Shown: positions 28,044 to 38,046 of the stretch, piece after piece | How positions within the stretch are numbered: the first letter of the stretch is position 1 | How the letters are laid out: the number at the start of each line of letters is the position of its first letter | Assembly (NCBI GenBank): GCA_938035945.1 | Contig: CALHOU010000099.1 | Span: 1 to 64,000, forward strand | Length of the DNA: 64,000 nt | Direction: 5' to 3' | Source: an uncultured Granulosicoccaceae bacterium | GTDB taxonomy: Bacteria; Pseudomonadota; Gammaproteobacteria; Granulosicoccales; Granulosicoccaceae | Program-made: the position numbers and the translations under genes | The notes under the pieces: model-generated | The model's database searches: none | Told to the model about the DNA's origin: nothing | The model's input: the letters and a program-made list of their open reading frames with translations, nothing else

Positions 28044-30101
28044 TTAAACAGGCCTCGTGTGGCGCAAAATTGGCACTATCAGAGCCAAAAACAGCAGTAC
28101 AGCTAAAAATAAATGTGTGACAGAACCGCCACCTGTCCGTACCGGACCAGTACCAAGCGCTGGAGTCGTGCCAGGTGGCGAAGCTGTGATTGGCTCAATT
28201 GGCTCCGGACTCGCTGGCACTGTGGGGGTTTGCGGTGGATTTGACGTGGGTGGCTCCACCCCAGTACCGCCAGTGAAAACGCCGGTATTGCTGTCGTTGT
28301 ATACCAAAGTATAGTTGGAACGGGTTGTTCCATTTACGCTTAAATGCACTTGTGTTCCCAAGGGCACATCAACCTCGCAAACCGCCGCAGCTAAACGTGA
28401 TACCTGCGCTGTGCACAGTATGCCTGTCTGATTTGCAGAGCGAACAGGGGTTTGCGCTGAGACATATAACGCGGTGGAACTAACACCGCTTAACTCGATT
28501 CGCAAACGGCCATTGGCCGGACTGGTGACGTAGGTGTCCCATACACCCGCTTCATTCGTAGACTTAACCAACTGATCAGACGCAAGCAGTGGTTGCCCCA
28601 ACTTTACCATCGCACTTTCAGAAGGCACACCATCACTATCAACAACAAACAACATGTAGTGACCCGGAGGCGCAACGTTTCTCGATGCAGGCATGATGAT
28701 GTCTAAGGTGCTTGAGGTTTGCGTAAACGCCACTGGCACTAAGCGTTGATCTTGATTTTGCGCGTGTGTGACAGAACCTAATTTTATTAAATGTGCTTTT
28801 TCAATCGGCTTATCATGGATCACATTCACCACCACTCGCTCAGCGTAATTAATATCAGTTTCAAGCGAACCTAACTGCGGACGTTGCGCGAAGGAGCCGT
28901 CTTCATTAAATAGATACGGTGGTGCAAACAACTCACCGCTGCGCTCTTCATAACCGAGCCGATAACAGTCACCACAAATGCCACCACCGGCTGATAGCAC
29001 TTGACCATCAGGCAACAACAAAGCAATAGAATGGTATTGCCGATCGGTTGGCATGATATTTTGCTCTGTCCATAAGCCAGTTTGCGGGTCCCAAATTTCA
29101 GGTGTTAACACCTTTGCGGTAGGGCTATAGTATTGCGAGCCATCGTCATTACCACCCGTTGCCAACACTGTACCGTCTGCAAGTATCGTTAGATTGCCCT
29201 GTCTACGCCCGTGATTTAGCGGCGCTGTGTCGGTTGTCTGGTGCGTTGCTGTATCGATGATCACAGACGACGTCAATCCAACTGCACCACCTGCGACGAG
29301 GATCTTTCCAACGTCATACATGGCATAGCTACCATAGTCGCGCTCTTCGATGTCGTCGCGCGCGGTTTGCGGTGTAAACACACCTAAGCCTTTGGTATCG
29401 ATATCAAGCAATAAATTTGAAGGGCCAAATGAAATAACACTGCCTTCAGGTGTTTGCTGCAACCATTGATAATCAATCGTGAGATCGATCGGATACGTAC
29501 TGACCAGCGCTCGCCAAGTTTGATCAAACTGAAACACTTCACCTAGGGGTGAGGGTTCATAACGACCACCCAGTGTAAGCATTTCACCGTTAGATAATGC
29601 TGCTACCGATGAATACCAACGCGGCGCATTCATGTTTTCGGTGCGGTGCCAAGTGTTTGATACAGGATTATAAATATTGCTATTAGCCAACGGGCCATTT
29701 GCGCCAGCGCGAGCACCATCACCACCGGCAAATACGATTCGCCCATCCCATAAATGCGCAGAGCCTGCGCAAAATAAATCCGTATCGGTATCGTTGTTAG
29801 TTTCTACATGAATGTCCGTAACTGGATCCCACAGCGTGACGCGGGTGGTGTAATTATCTGTGGTATGCGGGTCATCATCGGCATCATCAGGCGTTGCATC
29901 CCACGCCAATACTTTTCCGTTAGGCAACAGGGCCGCATGTATGGCTACCAGCGGCCAATCATAGACATCGCCCCACTTACCGCCCACGGCAGGATTGATC
30001 AGTGGCTCTGGTGCCGTGCGAACCACATCGGCATGGCTTGGCGTTAAACCAAAGACACATAACGCAAGTGGCGCCAAGCTAGGTAGTTTCTTAAAAGTCA
30101 T
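28044..30101 (-). CDS. Galactose-oxidase-like (kelch, DUF1929) surface protein with GlyGly-CTERM-like tail
   Basis: A 685-residue exported protein with a signal peptide at 1-24. Kelch-type beta-propeller repeats run to about residue 430 (WDGRIVFAGGDGA, GEMLTLGGRYE, ILVAGGAVG, VLSAGGG), followed by a DUF1929-like Ig-fold domain (about 430-535) as in galactose/glyoxal oxidases, a second beta domain, and a Pro/Thr/Ser linker. The end is TGGGSVTHLFLAVLLFLAL plus IVPILRHTRPV: glycines, one membrane helix and basic residues, like the GlyGly-CTERM signal cut by rhombosortase. Copper-radical oxidase activity is possible but ligand residues were not verified. Confidence 0.82.
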   Translation of the reverse strand: MTFKKLPSLAPLALCVFGLTPSHADVVRTAPEPLINPAVGGKWGDVYDWPLVAIHAALLPNGKVLAWDATPDDADDDPHTTDNYTTRVTLWDPVTDIHVETNNDTDTDLFCAGSAHLWDGRIVFAGGDGARAGANGPLANSNIYNPVSNTWHRTENMNAPRWYSSVAALSNGEMLTLGGRYEPSPLGEVFQFDQTWRALVSTYPIDLTIDYQWLQQTPEGSVISFGPSNLLLDIDTKGLGVFTPQTARDDIEERDYGSYAMYDVGKILVAGGAVGLTSSVIIDTATHQTTDTAPLNHGRRQGNLTILADGTVLATGGNDDGSQYYSPTAKVLTPEIWDPQTGLWTEQNIMPTDRQYHSIALLLPDGQVLSAGGGICGDCYRLGYEERSGELFAPPYLFNEDGSFAQRPQLGSLETDINYAERVVVNVIHDKPIEKAHLIKLGSVTHAQNQDQRLVPVAFTQTSSTLDIIMPASRNVAPPGHYMLFVVDSDGVPSESAMVKLGQPLLASDQLVKSTNEAGVWDTYVTSPANGRLRIELSGVSSTALYVSAQTPVRSANQTGILCTAQVSRLAAAVCEVDVPLGTQVHLSVNGTTRSNYTLVYNDSNTGVFTGGTGVEPPTSNPPQTPTVPASPEPIEPITASPPGTTPALGTGPVRTGGGSVTHLFLAVLLFLALIVPILRHTRPV

Positions 30102-30351
30102 TAATTTTGAGAACCATGTCCGATATTAAACAAGTACAGGCTGGTCGCGCAGGCGATAGCTTAACCCGAGACGCCTGTTTAGCTGCGTTCTATTGATAGG
30201 TATCGACTGCATTGACACAAGGTTTTGCGCAACTGTCCACAAAGCCAATAAGCGTAAAACATCGAGCTTGTGTCTAAGTACGTTTGCGGCGTTAGCGTAG
30301 CCAGAATTGGCCGATAAACCCTGTAAGCGACATCACCTATTATTGGCTAAT
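30102..30351. other. Divergent promoter region between the oxidase-like and MoxR genes
   Basis: About 250 bases with no ORF. CAGGCG and CGCCTG arms near 30157-30180 could pair in an RNA. No promoter could be assigned with confidence. Confidence 0.4.
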
Positions 30352-31281
30352 ATGATCAACACAGCACAAACGCTTCCCGTGGATAACCAGGGCGACATTT
30401 CATTGGTTTTGGCGCAGTTGGAAACCATTTTAATGGGCAAGCGCGAGCAGTTGGAACTTTCTGTTGCCTGTATGTTAGCCAAAGGCCATTTATTAATTGA
30501 AGATGTGCCCGGTACCGGCAAAACCACCCTGGCCCAAGCCTTGGGTGTCAGCATGGGGCTAAAATGGAATCGCGTGCAGTTTACCAGCGACTTACTCCCT
30601 GCCGACATTGTTGGCGTGTCGATATTTAATTCACAGACGCAAGCATTTGATTTTCGCGAAGGGCCTATTTTTACATCGGTACTGTTGGCTGATGAAATTA
30701 ATCGCGCACCTCCAAAAGCACAAAGTGCTTTGCTTGAAGCAATGGAAGAACGGCAAATCTCGGTCGATGGTCATACCTATGACTTACCCCAAGAGTTCTT
30801 CGTTATTGCAACCCAGAATCCGGTTGAACAACTCGGCGCCTACCCACTACCAGAATCACAGCTTGATCGTTTTTTGGTAGGAATTGCCCTAGGTTATCCT
30901 GACCCTGCAACCGAACGCGCCTTAATGCAAGCCGGTGATAAACGTTCTTTAATCAGCAAACTAAAGCCTGTAGCCAGCGCTGAACAAATTGAACAATGGA
31001 GTGCTGATTCCCAGCAAACACATATATCGGATTCAATCTACGACTACATTCAAGCACTGCTGTTACGTTCACGTGAGGGTGGTTCGGGTTTAAGCTCACG
31101 TGCCGGTTTAAGCCTTGTGCGATTGAGTAAATCGATCGCTTATATTGACAACCGAAACCATGTGCTCCCAGATGATGTTCAACGTGCTTTCCCCGCTCTG
31201 GCAGGCCATCGCCTAACCGGACGCGTTAGTACAGGCAATGCAGCCGCAATGGAAATCCTAAACAGCGTTCCATCGCCTTAA
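30352..31281 (+). CDS. MoxR-family AAA+ ATPase
   Basis: A protein of about 309 residues (start at ATG 30352; the track TTG start adds 15 residues with no homologue-like features). AAA+ features in order: Walker A IEDVPGTGKTTLAQAL, Walker B LLADEINRAPPKAQSALLEAMEE, sensor 1 FFVIATQNP and the arginine-bearing LPESQLDRFLV segment. MoxR ATPases act as chaperones that mature partner proteins, typically with DUF58 and VWA partners encoded next door. Here it heads an operon with a DUF58 protein and a TgpA-type transglutaminase; no VWA gene is present in this operon. Confidence 0.93.
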   Translation: MINTAQTLPVDNQGDISLVLAQLETILMGKREQLELSVACMLAKGHLLIEDVPGTGKTTLAQALGVSMGLKWNRVQFTSDLLPADIVGVSIFNSQTQAFDFREGPIFTSVLLADEINRAPPKAQSALLEAMEERQISVDGHTYDLPQEFFVIATQNPVEQLGAYPLPESQLDRFLVGIALGYPDPATERALMQAGDKRSLISKLKPVASAEQIEQWSADSQQTHISDSIYDYIQALLLRSREGGSGLSSRAGLSLVRLSKSIAYIDNRNHVLPDDVQRAFPALAGHRLTGRVSTGNAAAMEILNSVPSP

Positions 31282-31316
31282 GAGCTGCTATAGCCACACG
31301 GACGCGACACTCAAAC

Positions 31317-32285
31317 ATGAGCACTATAAGCGCAACGCCGCAACCTTCATCGTTCAAGCAACGATTGTTTCGCACGCGCCCAGAAGATATTCTACCGCTG
31401 GATATCGAACATCAGCGTATTTATATACTGCCCACCAGACGTGGACTGGCGTTTATATGTTCGCTGCTCATTATGCTTATCGCGTCGGTAAACTATGCAT
31501 TAAGCTTAGGCTATGCCTTGTGCTTCTTATTGACCGGCTTATTTGCCGCATCGCTGTTGCACACGTATCGAAACGTTGCTGGTATTACTTGCGCAAAGAT
31601 TAGCTCTGAAAATGCATTTGCCGGTGAGCGCGTGCATTTTAATGTGTCGGTTAAGAACAATTCAAAGCTTGATCGCGTCGGCATATTGCTTAAAGCGAAC
31701 GATGCATCAGATGTTGTAGATGTAAAGTCCGGTGAAAGCACGCAAGCCTTGCTGATTAAATCCACAGCAGAGCGTGGCTGGCGAAAGCTTGGACGCATCA
31801 CGATCACATCCACTTACCCACTCGGATTATGGCGTACGTGGTGTTATGTGCACAGTGGTGAACAAGCGATCGTGTACCCCAAACCTGAAAGCTCACCACC
31901 GCCATTACCATCAAGAAGCATGGATGCACCTGGAGAGAACGTCCATAAATCAAATCAAGGTGATATCTCGGGCGTGCGCGAATACCATGCTGGGGATTCG
32001 ATTTCATCTATCGCATGGAAAGCTGCCGCTCGCGGGCAAGGTTTGTACGTCAAAACATTTGAAGATGAGAACGCCGGTGGTGAAACCCACTTCAGTTTAA
32101 GCCAAACCGGACTGCAGGAAACCGAGCAGCAGCTTTCCAGACTTACCGCTTGGGTCATGCTGGCAGAGAAAACTGGTGCGGATTACTCGTTCGATTTAGA
32201 AACAACACAATTGGAACTGGGTTCAGGCCCAACCCATAAGCAACGCGCGCTTATTGCTTTGGGTCAATACGGGCTAAGCTCGTGA
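31317..32285 (+). CDS. DUF58 domain protein
   Basis: A 322-residue membrane protein. Two transmembrane helices at about 45-80 (GLAFICSLLIMLIASVNYALSLGYALCFLL) are followed by a beta-rich segment and the DUF58 signature GDISGVREYHAGDSISSIAWKAAARG near residues 215-240. DUF58 proteins are the usual partner of MoxR ATPases; the domain is a degenerate VWA relative. It is 35 bases from moxR and overlaps the TgpA gene by four bases (GTGA), so the three are one operon. Confidence 0.92.
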   Translation: MSTISATPQPSSFKQRLFRTRPEDILPLDIEHQRIYILPTRRGLAFICSLLIMLIASVNYALSLGYALCFLLTGLFAASLLHTYRNVAGITCAKISSENAFAGERVHFNVSVKNNSKLDRVGILLKANDASDVVDVKSGESTQALLIKSTAERGWRKLGRITITSTYPLGLWRTWCYVHSGEQAIVYPKPESSPPPLPSRSMDAPGENVHKSNQGDISGVREYHAGDSISSIAWKAAARGQGLYVKTFEDENAGGETHFSLSQTGLQETEQQLSRLTAWVMLAEKTGADYSFDLETTQLELGSGPTHKQRALIALGQYGLSS

Positions 32286-34324
32286 GAAAGTTGTGGCAAA
32301 AACGCCAGAAAGACAATATACCCGTACGTTTGGACAAGCGCGCTTTGTATGCATTGGCCGCTTTGCTATTCCTTTCGCAACTGCCACACGTGTTGCATTT
32401 ACCGATCTGGGTCAGCGCAATAGGCGTTGGTATAGTTGCCTTAAAACTGGTTGCGCACCATAAAAATTCAGCCGCCATTAATGCTGTGTTATCACCCATC
32501 GGCATGACCGCCATTGCACTCGGTGGTGCCATATTGGTACGCATGCACTACGGCTATTTTCTTGGTCGAGATCCGTGCGTTGCGTTTTTGTTTATCTTGG
32601 TATCAGCCAAATTCGCCGAAGTAAGGAAATCATCCGATTCAACTTTATTGTTATGCCTGGCAGGATTTCTGTTACTAACGCAGTACTTTTACTCGCAGTC
32701 TATTCTGTCTGCTTTAATCACACTGCCTGCGGTATTAGCCTTGGGCAATGCACTGGCCGTGATTCGCGACTCGACTAACGCACCGAGCACGAAAAACAAT
32801 ATCCGCATGGTTGGAAAATTACTGTTACAAGGTGCACCGCTGGCGGCATTGTTGTTTGTTGTGTTTCCTCGACTACCGGGTCCGTTGTGGTCTTTACCCG
32901 ATGATGCGGCTGGCACAACAGGATTATCGGATTCAATGGCGCCGGGGTCGATCGGAAACTTATCGCGATCAGACGCCGTGGCATTTCGTGTTGAATTCAA
33001 CGGGCCACCTCCACCGGCTGCAGAACGCTATTGGCGCGGACCGGTGATGAGTCAATTCGACGGCCGCGAATGGACTATCGAAAAACACTCAAGAAAAATT
33101 CGTGTCTCTAACACCTTTGCCAAAGAGGATATCCACTACACGGTGATGATGCAGCCAACACAACAGCGTTGGTTATTTGCGCTTGATCATCCTGCATCTT
33201 TACCCATGTCCGATACCGCAGACCCAGCAGATGGCCGAACGCTTGCGCACCTAACTTACGATTTACAGTTAAAAAGCGCAGAGCCGGTTACGCAGGTCAT
33301 GCGATACGTTCAAAAATCATCGCTATCGCGTGAGTTTGAACCACCAAGCCGACCCAGCGCCAAGCTGACACTACTCAGCGGCAAAAACCCACAAACCGTT
33401 GCGTTTGCAACCAAACTTCGAGCAAATTCGCGTAGCAACAAAGACTACGCCGATGCGGTACTACGGCACTTTAACAAAGAGAATTTCCACTATACCTTGC
33501 AACCAAGTTTACTCGGTGACAATCCGGTCGATGAGTTTTTATTCTCAACACGAAACGGCTTTTGCGAACACTACGCATCGGCCTATGTCGTGTTGCTACG
33601 TGCCGCCGGAATCCCTGCACGTGTTGTAACAGGCTACCTTGGTGGTGAAATGAATGGCAACTATATGATTGTTCGCCAATCCGATGCGCATGCCTGGGCC
33701 GAAGCGTATTTAAATGGCCGCTGGGTGCGTTACGACCCAACCGGCGCGGTAGCACCTGCCAGAGTAGATACAAATATGGCAGCAGCCTTAGGCGCTGGCG
33801 AGCCCATACCACTGATGGCGCGTCAGGGTAACGCCTGGTTGAAGCGGCTCAAGCTCAGCATTGATGAAATGAACCACGACTGGCAACGACTGGTGGTTAA
33901 CTTTAACAACGAGTCGCAATATAAAATCTGGGAAAAGCTGGGTTTGCCAAAATTAAAACTGTGGCAAATTACCATTGCCGTATTATTTATAACCGCACTT
34001 TGGTGCCTAGCGGTTCTTGGCTTTCCGCTCGTTGGCAGCGGTGCGAAAACACTGGAAGATAAACTGTGGTACCGCTACGTAAAAATGCTTGGCCGCTTAG
34101 GTGTGAGCCGTAAGCCTACCGAAACACCTAATGAGTTTATTGATCGCGCATCGATACAGCTGGCTCATGTGCCTATGATTCGCACACTCGGTGATGACCT
34201 GGTTCGCCTGCGCTTTGAAAAACCCGATAAAAAAACATCGGGTTTAATCAGCGTGATAAAACGCGGACTGCATAAGTTGTATTTCTACAGCATGATGCAT
34301 CGCTATAGCGCATCACGACCTTAG
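32282..34324 (+). CDS. TgpA-type membrane transglutaminase-like protein (DUF3488)
   Basis: A 680-residue protein with a GTG start overlapping the DUF58 stop. Five to six N-terminal membrane helices (about 15-200, DUF3488) precede a periplasmic transglutaminase-like domain with the full triad: Cys in RNGFCEHYASAYVVLLR, His in SDAHAWAEAYL and Asp in RYDPTG. A further helix at about 565-590 and a cytoplasmic C-terminal DUF4129-like tail follow. Pseudomonas TgpA is essential and envelope-related. Substrate unknown. A tandem repeat sits just after the stop. Confidence 0.93.
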   Translation: MRKLWQKRQKDNIPVRLDKRALYALAALLFLSQLPHVLHLPIWVSAIGVGIVALKLVAHHKNSAAINAVLSPIGMTAIALGGAILVRMHYGYFLGRDPCVAFLFILVSAKFAEVRKSSDSTLLLCLAGFLLLTQYFYSQSILSALITLPAVLALGNALAVIRDSTNAPSTKNNIRMVGKLLLQGAPLAALLFVVFPRLPGPLWSLPDDAAGTTGLSDSMAPGSIGNLSRSDAVAFRVEFNGPPPPAAERYWRGPVMSQFDGREWTIEKHSRKIRVSNTFAKEDIHYTVMMQPTQQRWLFALDHPASLPMSDTADPADGRTLAHLTYDLQLKSAEPVTQVMRYVQKSSLSREFEPPSRPSAKLTLLSGKNPQTVAFATKLRANSRSNKDYADAVLRHFNKENFHYTLQPSLLGDNPVDEFLFSTRNGFCEHYASAYVVLLRAAGIPARVVTGYLGGEMNGNYMIVRQSDAHAWAEAYLNGRWVRYDPTGAVAPARVDTNMAAALGAGEPIPLMARQGNAWLKRLKLSIDEMNHDWQRLVVNFNNESQYKIWEKLGLPKLKLWQITIAVLFITALWCLAVLGFPLVGSGAKTLEDKLWYRYVKMLGRLGVSRKPTETPNEFIDRASIQLAHVPMIRTLGDDLVRLRFEKPDKKTSGLISVIKRGLHKLYFYSMMHRYSASRP

Positions 34325-34335
34325 TGGACTTTCTA

Positions 34336-34377
34336 AGCGTTTAAGGCCTTAGCGTTTAAGGCCTAAGCATTCAAGGC
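34336..34377. repeat. Three-copy imperfect tandem repeat, unit about 15 bp
   Basis: AGCGTTTAAGGCCTT, AGCGTTTAAGGCCT and AGCATTCAAGGC follow each other between the convergent tgpA and enolase-superfamily genes; the third copy contains the stop of the latter. AGGCCTTA and TAAGGCCT can pair as a hairpin, so it may serve as a bidirectional terminator, though no T run follows. Confidence 0.7.
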
Positions 34378-35561
34378 AAAATCGGCTCTTCTGCCATATT
34401 CAAATGCAATTTCGTTCCGGTATAGGGATGAGCTAGAGCTACGTCAATATTAAGTTCTGCACCTATACCAGGCTCGGTCGATGGAATCACATAGCCCTCT
34501 TCCCACTGCATGGGTGAGCGCAGAATCTTTGCATGAAATCCACCCCAGCGTTCGATGCTTTCCAATATCAAAAAGTTGGGCGTGCAGGTTGCGAGCTGAG
34601 CATTGGCTGCTCCTTCTATCGGTCCACAATAAAGATGAGGTGCTATCAGTGCATGATAGGTCTCTGCCATACTGGCGATTTTCTTCCCTTCAAGTAAACC
34701 ACCAACACGGCCTAATGCCATTTGCAGGATGGATGCTGCCTCATTCTCCAGCACACGAGCAAATTCATACTTGGTGGTTAAGCGCTCGCCCGTTGCGATT
34801 GGTATCGAGGTTTGTCGCGCTACGCGTGCCATCTCCTTCGGGTTATCAGGCGGTATTGGCTCTTCAAACCATAAAGGGTCACTGCTTTCTAAACGCTTAG
34901 CTAAACGAATGGCTCCGGATGCAGTAAATTGACCGTGCGTGCCAAACAAAAGATCGGCCCGAGTACCTACCGCCTTACGCAAGGTTTTGATAAAACGCTC
35001 TGAACGGTCAAGCTCAGTTAAGGAAGGTTGCCGACCATCGTATACAGAGTATGGTCCGGCCGGGTCAAACTTCAATGCGGTAAAACCCATTTCTATATAT
35101 TCTAAAGCGCGTTCAGCTGCCAGATCAGGATCGCTATAAACGGATTCATCTTCACCTTCACGTGGATAGATGTATGTGTAGCTGCGCAGTCGATCATGGA
35201 CCTTACCTCCCAACAATTCATACACTGGTTTATTAACCGACTTACCGACAATATCCCAGCACGCTGTTTCCAAACCACTAAGCACACTTATTAACGATAT
35301 ATCTGGCCTTAGCGTATAGCCACGACCATACACACGGCGCCATAGACGTTCGATATGGAACGGGTCTGCATCAAGAAAATGATGCTCAAACACATCACGA
35401 ATCATCGATTCCACAACTTGAGGACTAAACGTTGCCGTGTAGACTTCGCCAAACCCCTCAATACCATCATCGGTCACTAAGCGCACGAAGATAAAATACT
35501 GCCCACCATAGTGCGGTGGTGGATTACCCACGACATATGTATCGAGCGATTGGATTTTCAT
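34371..35561 (-). CDS. Enolase-superfamily (mandelate racemase/muconate lactonizing) enzyme
   Basis: A 396-residue protein with the capping domain at 1-125 and a modified TIM barrel after it. The general layout resembles sugar-acid dehydratases. Metal-ligand positions: PLWFEEPIPPDN carries the second ligand (Glu) and IPIATGERLTTKYEF the third (Glu). The first, normally an Asp in DxHG, reads FGTHGQ here; from memory a branch of the family has this form, so it may be a subfamily trait. It is 20 bases downstream of the GH31 gene on the same strand, so it probably processes a sugar acid from the same substrate. Exact reaction unknown. Confidence 0.86.
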   Translation of the reverse strand: MKIQSLDTYVVGNPPPHYGGQYFIFVRLVTDDGIEGFGEVYTATFSPQVVESMIRDVFEHHFLDADPFHIERLWRRVYGRGYTLRPDISLISVLSGLETACWDIVGKSVNKPVYELLGGKVHDRLRSYTYIYPREGEDESVYSDPDLAAERALEYIEMGFTALKFDPAGPYSVYDGRQPSLTELDRSERFIKTLRKAVGTRADLLFGTHGQFTASGAIRLAKRLESSDPLWFEEPIPPDNPKEMARVARQTSIPIATGERLTTKYEFARVLENEAASILQMALGRVGGLLEGKKIASMAETYHALIAPHLYCGPIEGAANAQLATCTPNFLILESIERWGGFHAKILRSPMQWEEGYVIPSTEPGIGAELNIDVALAHPYTGTKLHLNMAEEPILP

Positions 35562-35581
35562 AGTGTTATTCCATGTAACGG

Positions 35582-37936
35582 TTAAGGCAGGTTGACGCTA
35601 ACAGCTCGATCACCGAGTCCAATCACGGACACGCAGAGTTCTGGTCGCGACGCACCCGACCAAGTCTCACTGACATCCACGCTAACGTTTTTTTGATCGG
35701 TGTTCACGACCAATTGCAACAGAGACGCATCTTGCGACTGATAAGCCCATGACTCGCCATCGTCATAGAATAATTGGGACGAAAGCATATTACTTGTTTC
35801 ATCTAAAAACGCGGTGAGTTCAATCTGTTTTGCATCGTGTGGCGATAACGCATCCCATGTTTTGGCCATTGGAAGAATGGAACCGGCTCTTACAAACAGT
35901 GGGAACCGTCCCAATGGCGCATCAACATGAACTGTTTGTGCACCCAGGTAGTGTGAAGCTTTACCCGTATGCGCATCGTATTCGTACCAACCACCATCGA
36001 CGTGCGGCAAATAAACATCACGACTCAGCGCACCTTGTTCGGTAATTGGTGCAACCAATACTTGTTTGCCGAGCATAAACTGCGTGTGATCATTAATACA
36101 CGCCTCATCTTTAAAATACAACATCATCGGCGCGATGCAGGCTTCAGCATTTGCATGCGAGCACCAACTGAGGTGATACAACCAAGGCAAAAAGCGATAA
36201 CGCAAATTAAGCACATCGATAATATGTTGCTCTACGGCCTCATGCATCCACGGCAAGGTTGCCGGGTTGATCTCTTCTGGCTTCCATGAATTCATCACAG
36301 CGCGAGGGTGTAGGCACATCATCTCTACCCAACGACACAACAATTCAGCTGAGGGTTTCGGGCCATCAAACCCACCAATGTCATGGCCAACAAAGGGCAA
36401 ACCTGACAAAGTCATCGACAATCCATTCGCTAGATTCCAATGCAGGGTATGCCACGAAGTGTAGTTATCACCACTCCAAGTTTGTGCATAGCGAGCAATA
36501 CCCACAGGACCTGCTCTTGAAATCGTATAGGGTCGTTTTGCAGGCGCAAGCTTGAGCGCTGCTTCAAAGCTTGCGCGTAACATAAGTAGAGCATGCACCG
36601 GTCGCACGTCCATCGCTTTTATCGGTTTACCAAACCCATGAACCGTGGCTTGCTCGTCCCAGATTTCACACTCGTTATTGTCGTTCCATGTTGAACTGAA
36701 TCCAGCTTTTAAGACTTGTTCAGTCACTCCGGCTTGCCACCAGGCAACAGTTTGAGGATTGGTAAAATCCAAGCTTGCGCCCAAGCCACCCCAAAACATT
36801 TCGATGGCGGGTTGCGCGTTTGCGTCTTTTATAAAGCCACCAAACTGTGCCACCTCATCAAACAGTGGGTGTTCCTTGAGTAAAACTGGTTTAATGTTTG
36901 CGCAAGTGTGCAGGCCGGCTTTTTCTATCGCATCAAAAAATGCATCACGATCGGGAAACTTTTTCGTGTTCCAGGTAAACACATAACGTCGTCCATCATC
37001 GCGCGTGGTGTAACCAGACCCTGAGTGCAGAGCACTCAGCGGTACCGAGCGCTGTTGGCACTGATCAACAAAATTCAACATGGCCGCCTGCGCATCGTCT
37101 GCATCAGCTAAATGCATGGAGGTGTGAGCAAAACCCATTGACCAACGCGGCTGCAAATGGGGCTTACCGACTAACAACTGAAAACGACGGGTTAGTTCTT
37201 CTAAAGAAGGGCCATCGACAAGGTAATACACTAATGCGTTTTCGAACACTTCTACATGGCGATAGTGTTTGTGGTAGTTCGAGTGTTCGGCTCCTAGATC
37301 TATATTCAGTTCAGCAAACGAATCATAGAAAATACCACAGTAGCCTTTTTCATTGTTGCCAGTGATTACCCACGGAACATGCTTGTATAGAGGGTCGGAG
37401 TCTTGCGCGTTATACCCAAGCGCATCGGTTTGCAGCACACGAAAGCGTTTTCCGGTTCGATCTAAATTACCCGCCTTGTCCCCAAGCCCAAGATGCAAGC
37501 TATCAAGCTCTCTGGTTTGCGCATGTTGAATCAAACCTCGACCACTGAGCATGCGGTAAGCGGCAATGGGCCGATCATGCGCCAGAGCTTGTATGCTCTC
37601 ACCATGGCGACGGTCGATATTAATCGCAAAAGGTGTGGCTTGCACATGAATGTTGAAGCTCTCGCTACGAAGGCACAGCTCATCGGCGCAGAGCGACACG
37701 TCGGGGCAACCAAAACCATCAGTAGCGAGCCGACGCCTACCTTCCCATGCAAACTCGTGATCAGGCGGACCAATCATCCACGTGTTGGGTAGAAATTTTT
37801 CTGTGGCAGGCGTAATCGCCACCCTGCACAACCAAGGCTCTAATACGTCGATCTGCAAGTGATAGTCGTTACTCAGATCAGCTTTAAGGCCAGTACCAGT
37901 TTGATGTAAAGCAGAACTGAGTTGCAACACACTCAT
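35582..37936 (-). CDS. GH31 family alpha-glucosidase-like enzyme
   Basis: A 784-residue glycoside hydrolase of family 31, with an N-terminal beta-sandwich domain (to about 220), a (beta/alpha)8 barrel, and C-terminal beta domains. The nucleophile region is FSSTWNDNNECEIWD with Asp419, and the acid/base is Asp490 in WSGDNYTSWH, followed by LPFVGHDIGGF. This version (WNDNNE) occurs in cytosolic alpha-glucosidases and alpha-xylosidases. There is no signal peptide. It is expected to release alpha-linked sugars inside the cell. It forms a two-gene unit with the enolase-superfamily enzyme and is divergent from nudC. Confidence 0.92.
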   Translation of the reverse strand: MSVLQLSSALHQTGTGLKADLSNDYHLQIDVLEPWLCRVAITPATEKFLPNTWMIGPPDHEFAWEGRRRLATDGFGCPDVSLCADELCLRSESFNIHVQATPFAINIDRRHGESIQALAHDRPIAAYRMLSGRGLIQHAQTRELDSLHLGLGDKAGNLDRTGKRFRVLQTDALGYNAQDSDPLYKHVPWVITGNNEKGYCGIFYDSFAELNIDLGAEHSNYHKHYRHVEVFENALVYYLVDGPSLEELTRRFQLLVGKPHLQPRWSMGFAHTSMHLADADDAQAAMLNFVDQCQQRSVPLSALHSGSGYTTRDDGRRYVFTWNTKKFPDRDAFFDAIEKAGLHTCANIKPVLLKEHPLFDEVAQFGGFIKDANAQPAIEMFWGGLGASLDFTNPQTVAWWQAGVTEQVLKAGFSSTWNDNNECEIWDEQATVHGFGKPIKAMDVRPVHALLMLRASFEAALKLAPAKRPYTISRAGPVGIARYAQTWSGDNYTSWHTLHWNLANGLSMTLSGLPFVGHDIGGFDGPKPSAELLCRWVEMMCLHPRAVMNSWKPEEINPATLPWMHEAVEQHIIDVLNLRYRFLPWLYHLSWCSHANAEACIAPMMLYFKDEACINDHTQFMLGKQVLVAPITEQGALSRDVYLPHVDGGWYEYDAHTGKASHYLGAQTVHVDAPLGRFPLFVRAGSILPMAKTWDALSPHDAKQIELTAFLDETSNMLSSQLFYDDGESWAYQSQDASLLQLVVNTDQKNVSVDVSETWSGASRPELCVSVIGLGDRAVSVNLP

Positions 37937-38046
37937 AGTTTATACAGTCGGTTGTTAAGAAATTGGCAACGCTTTTGCCGATAGGGCAAATAGTGCCTCA
38001 ATTCATCGTTATACTGCAATGGACGAAGCTTAAATAATAACGACAC

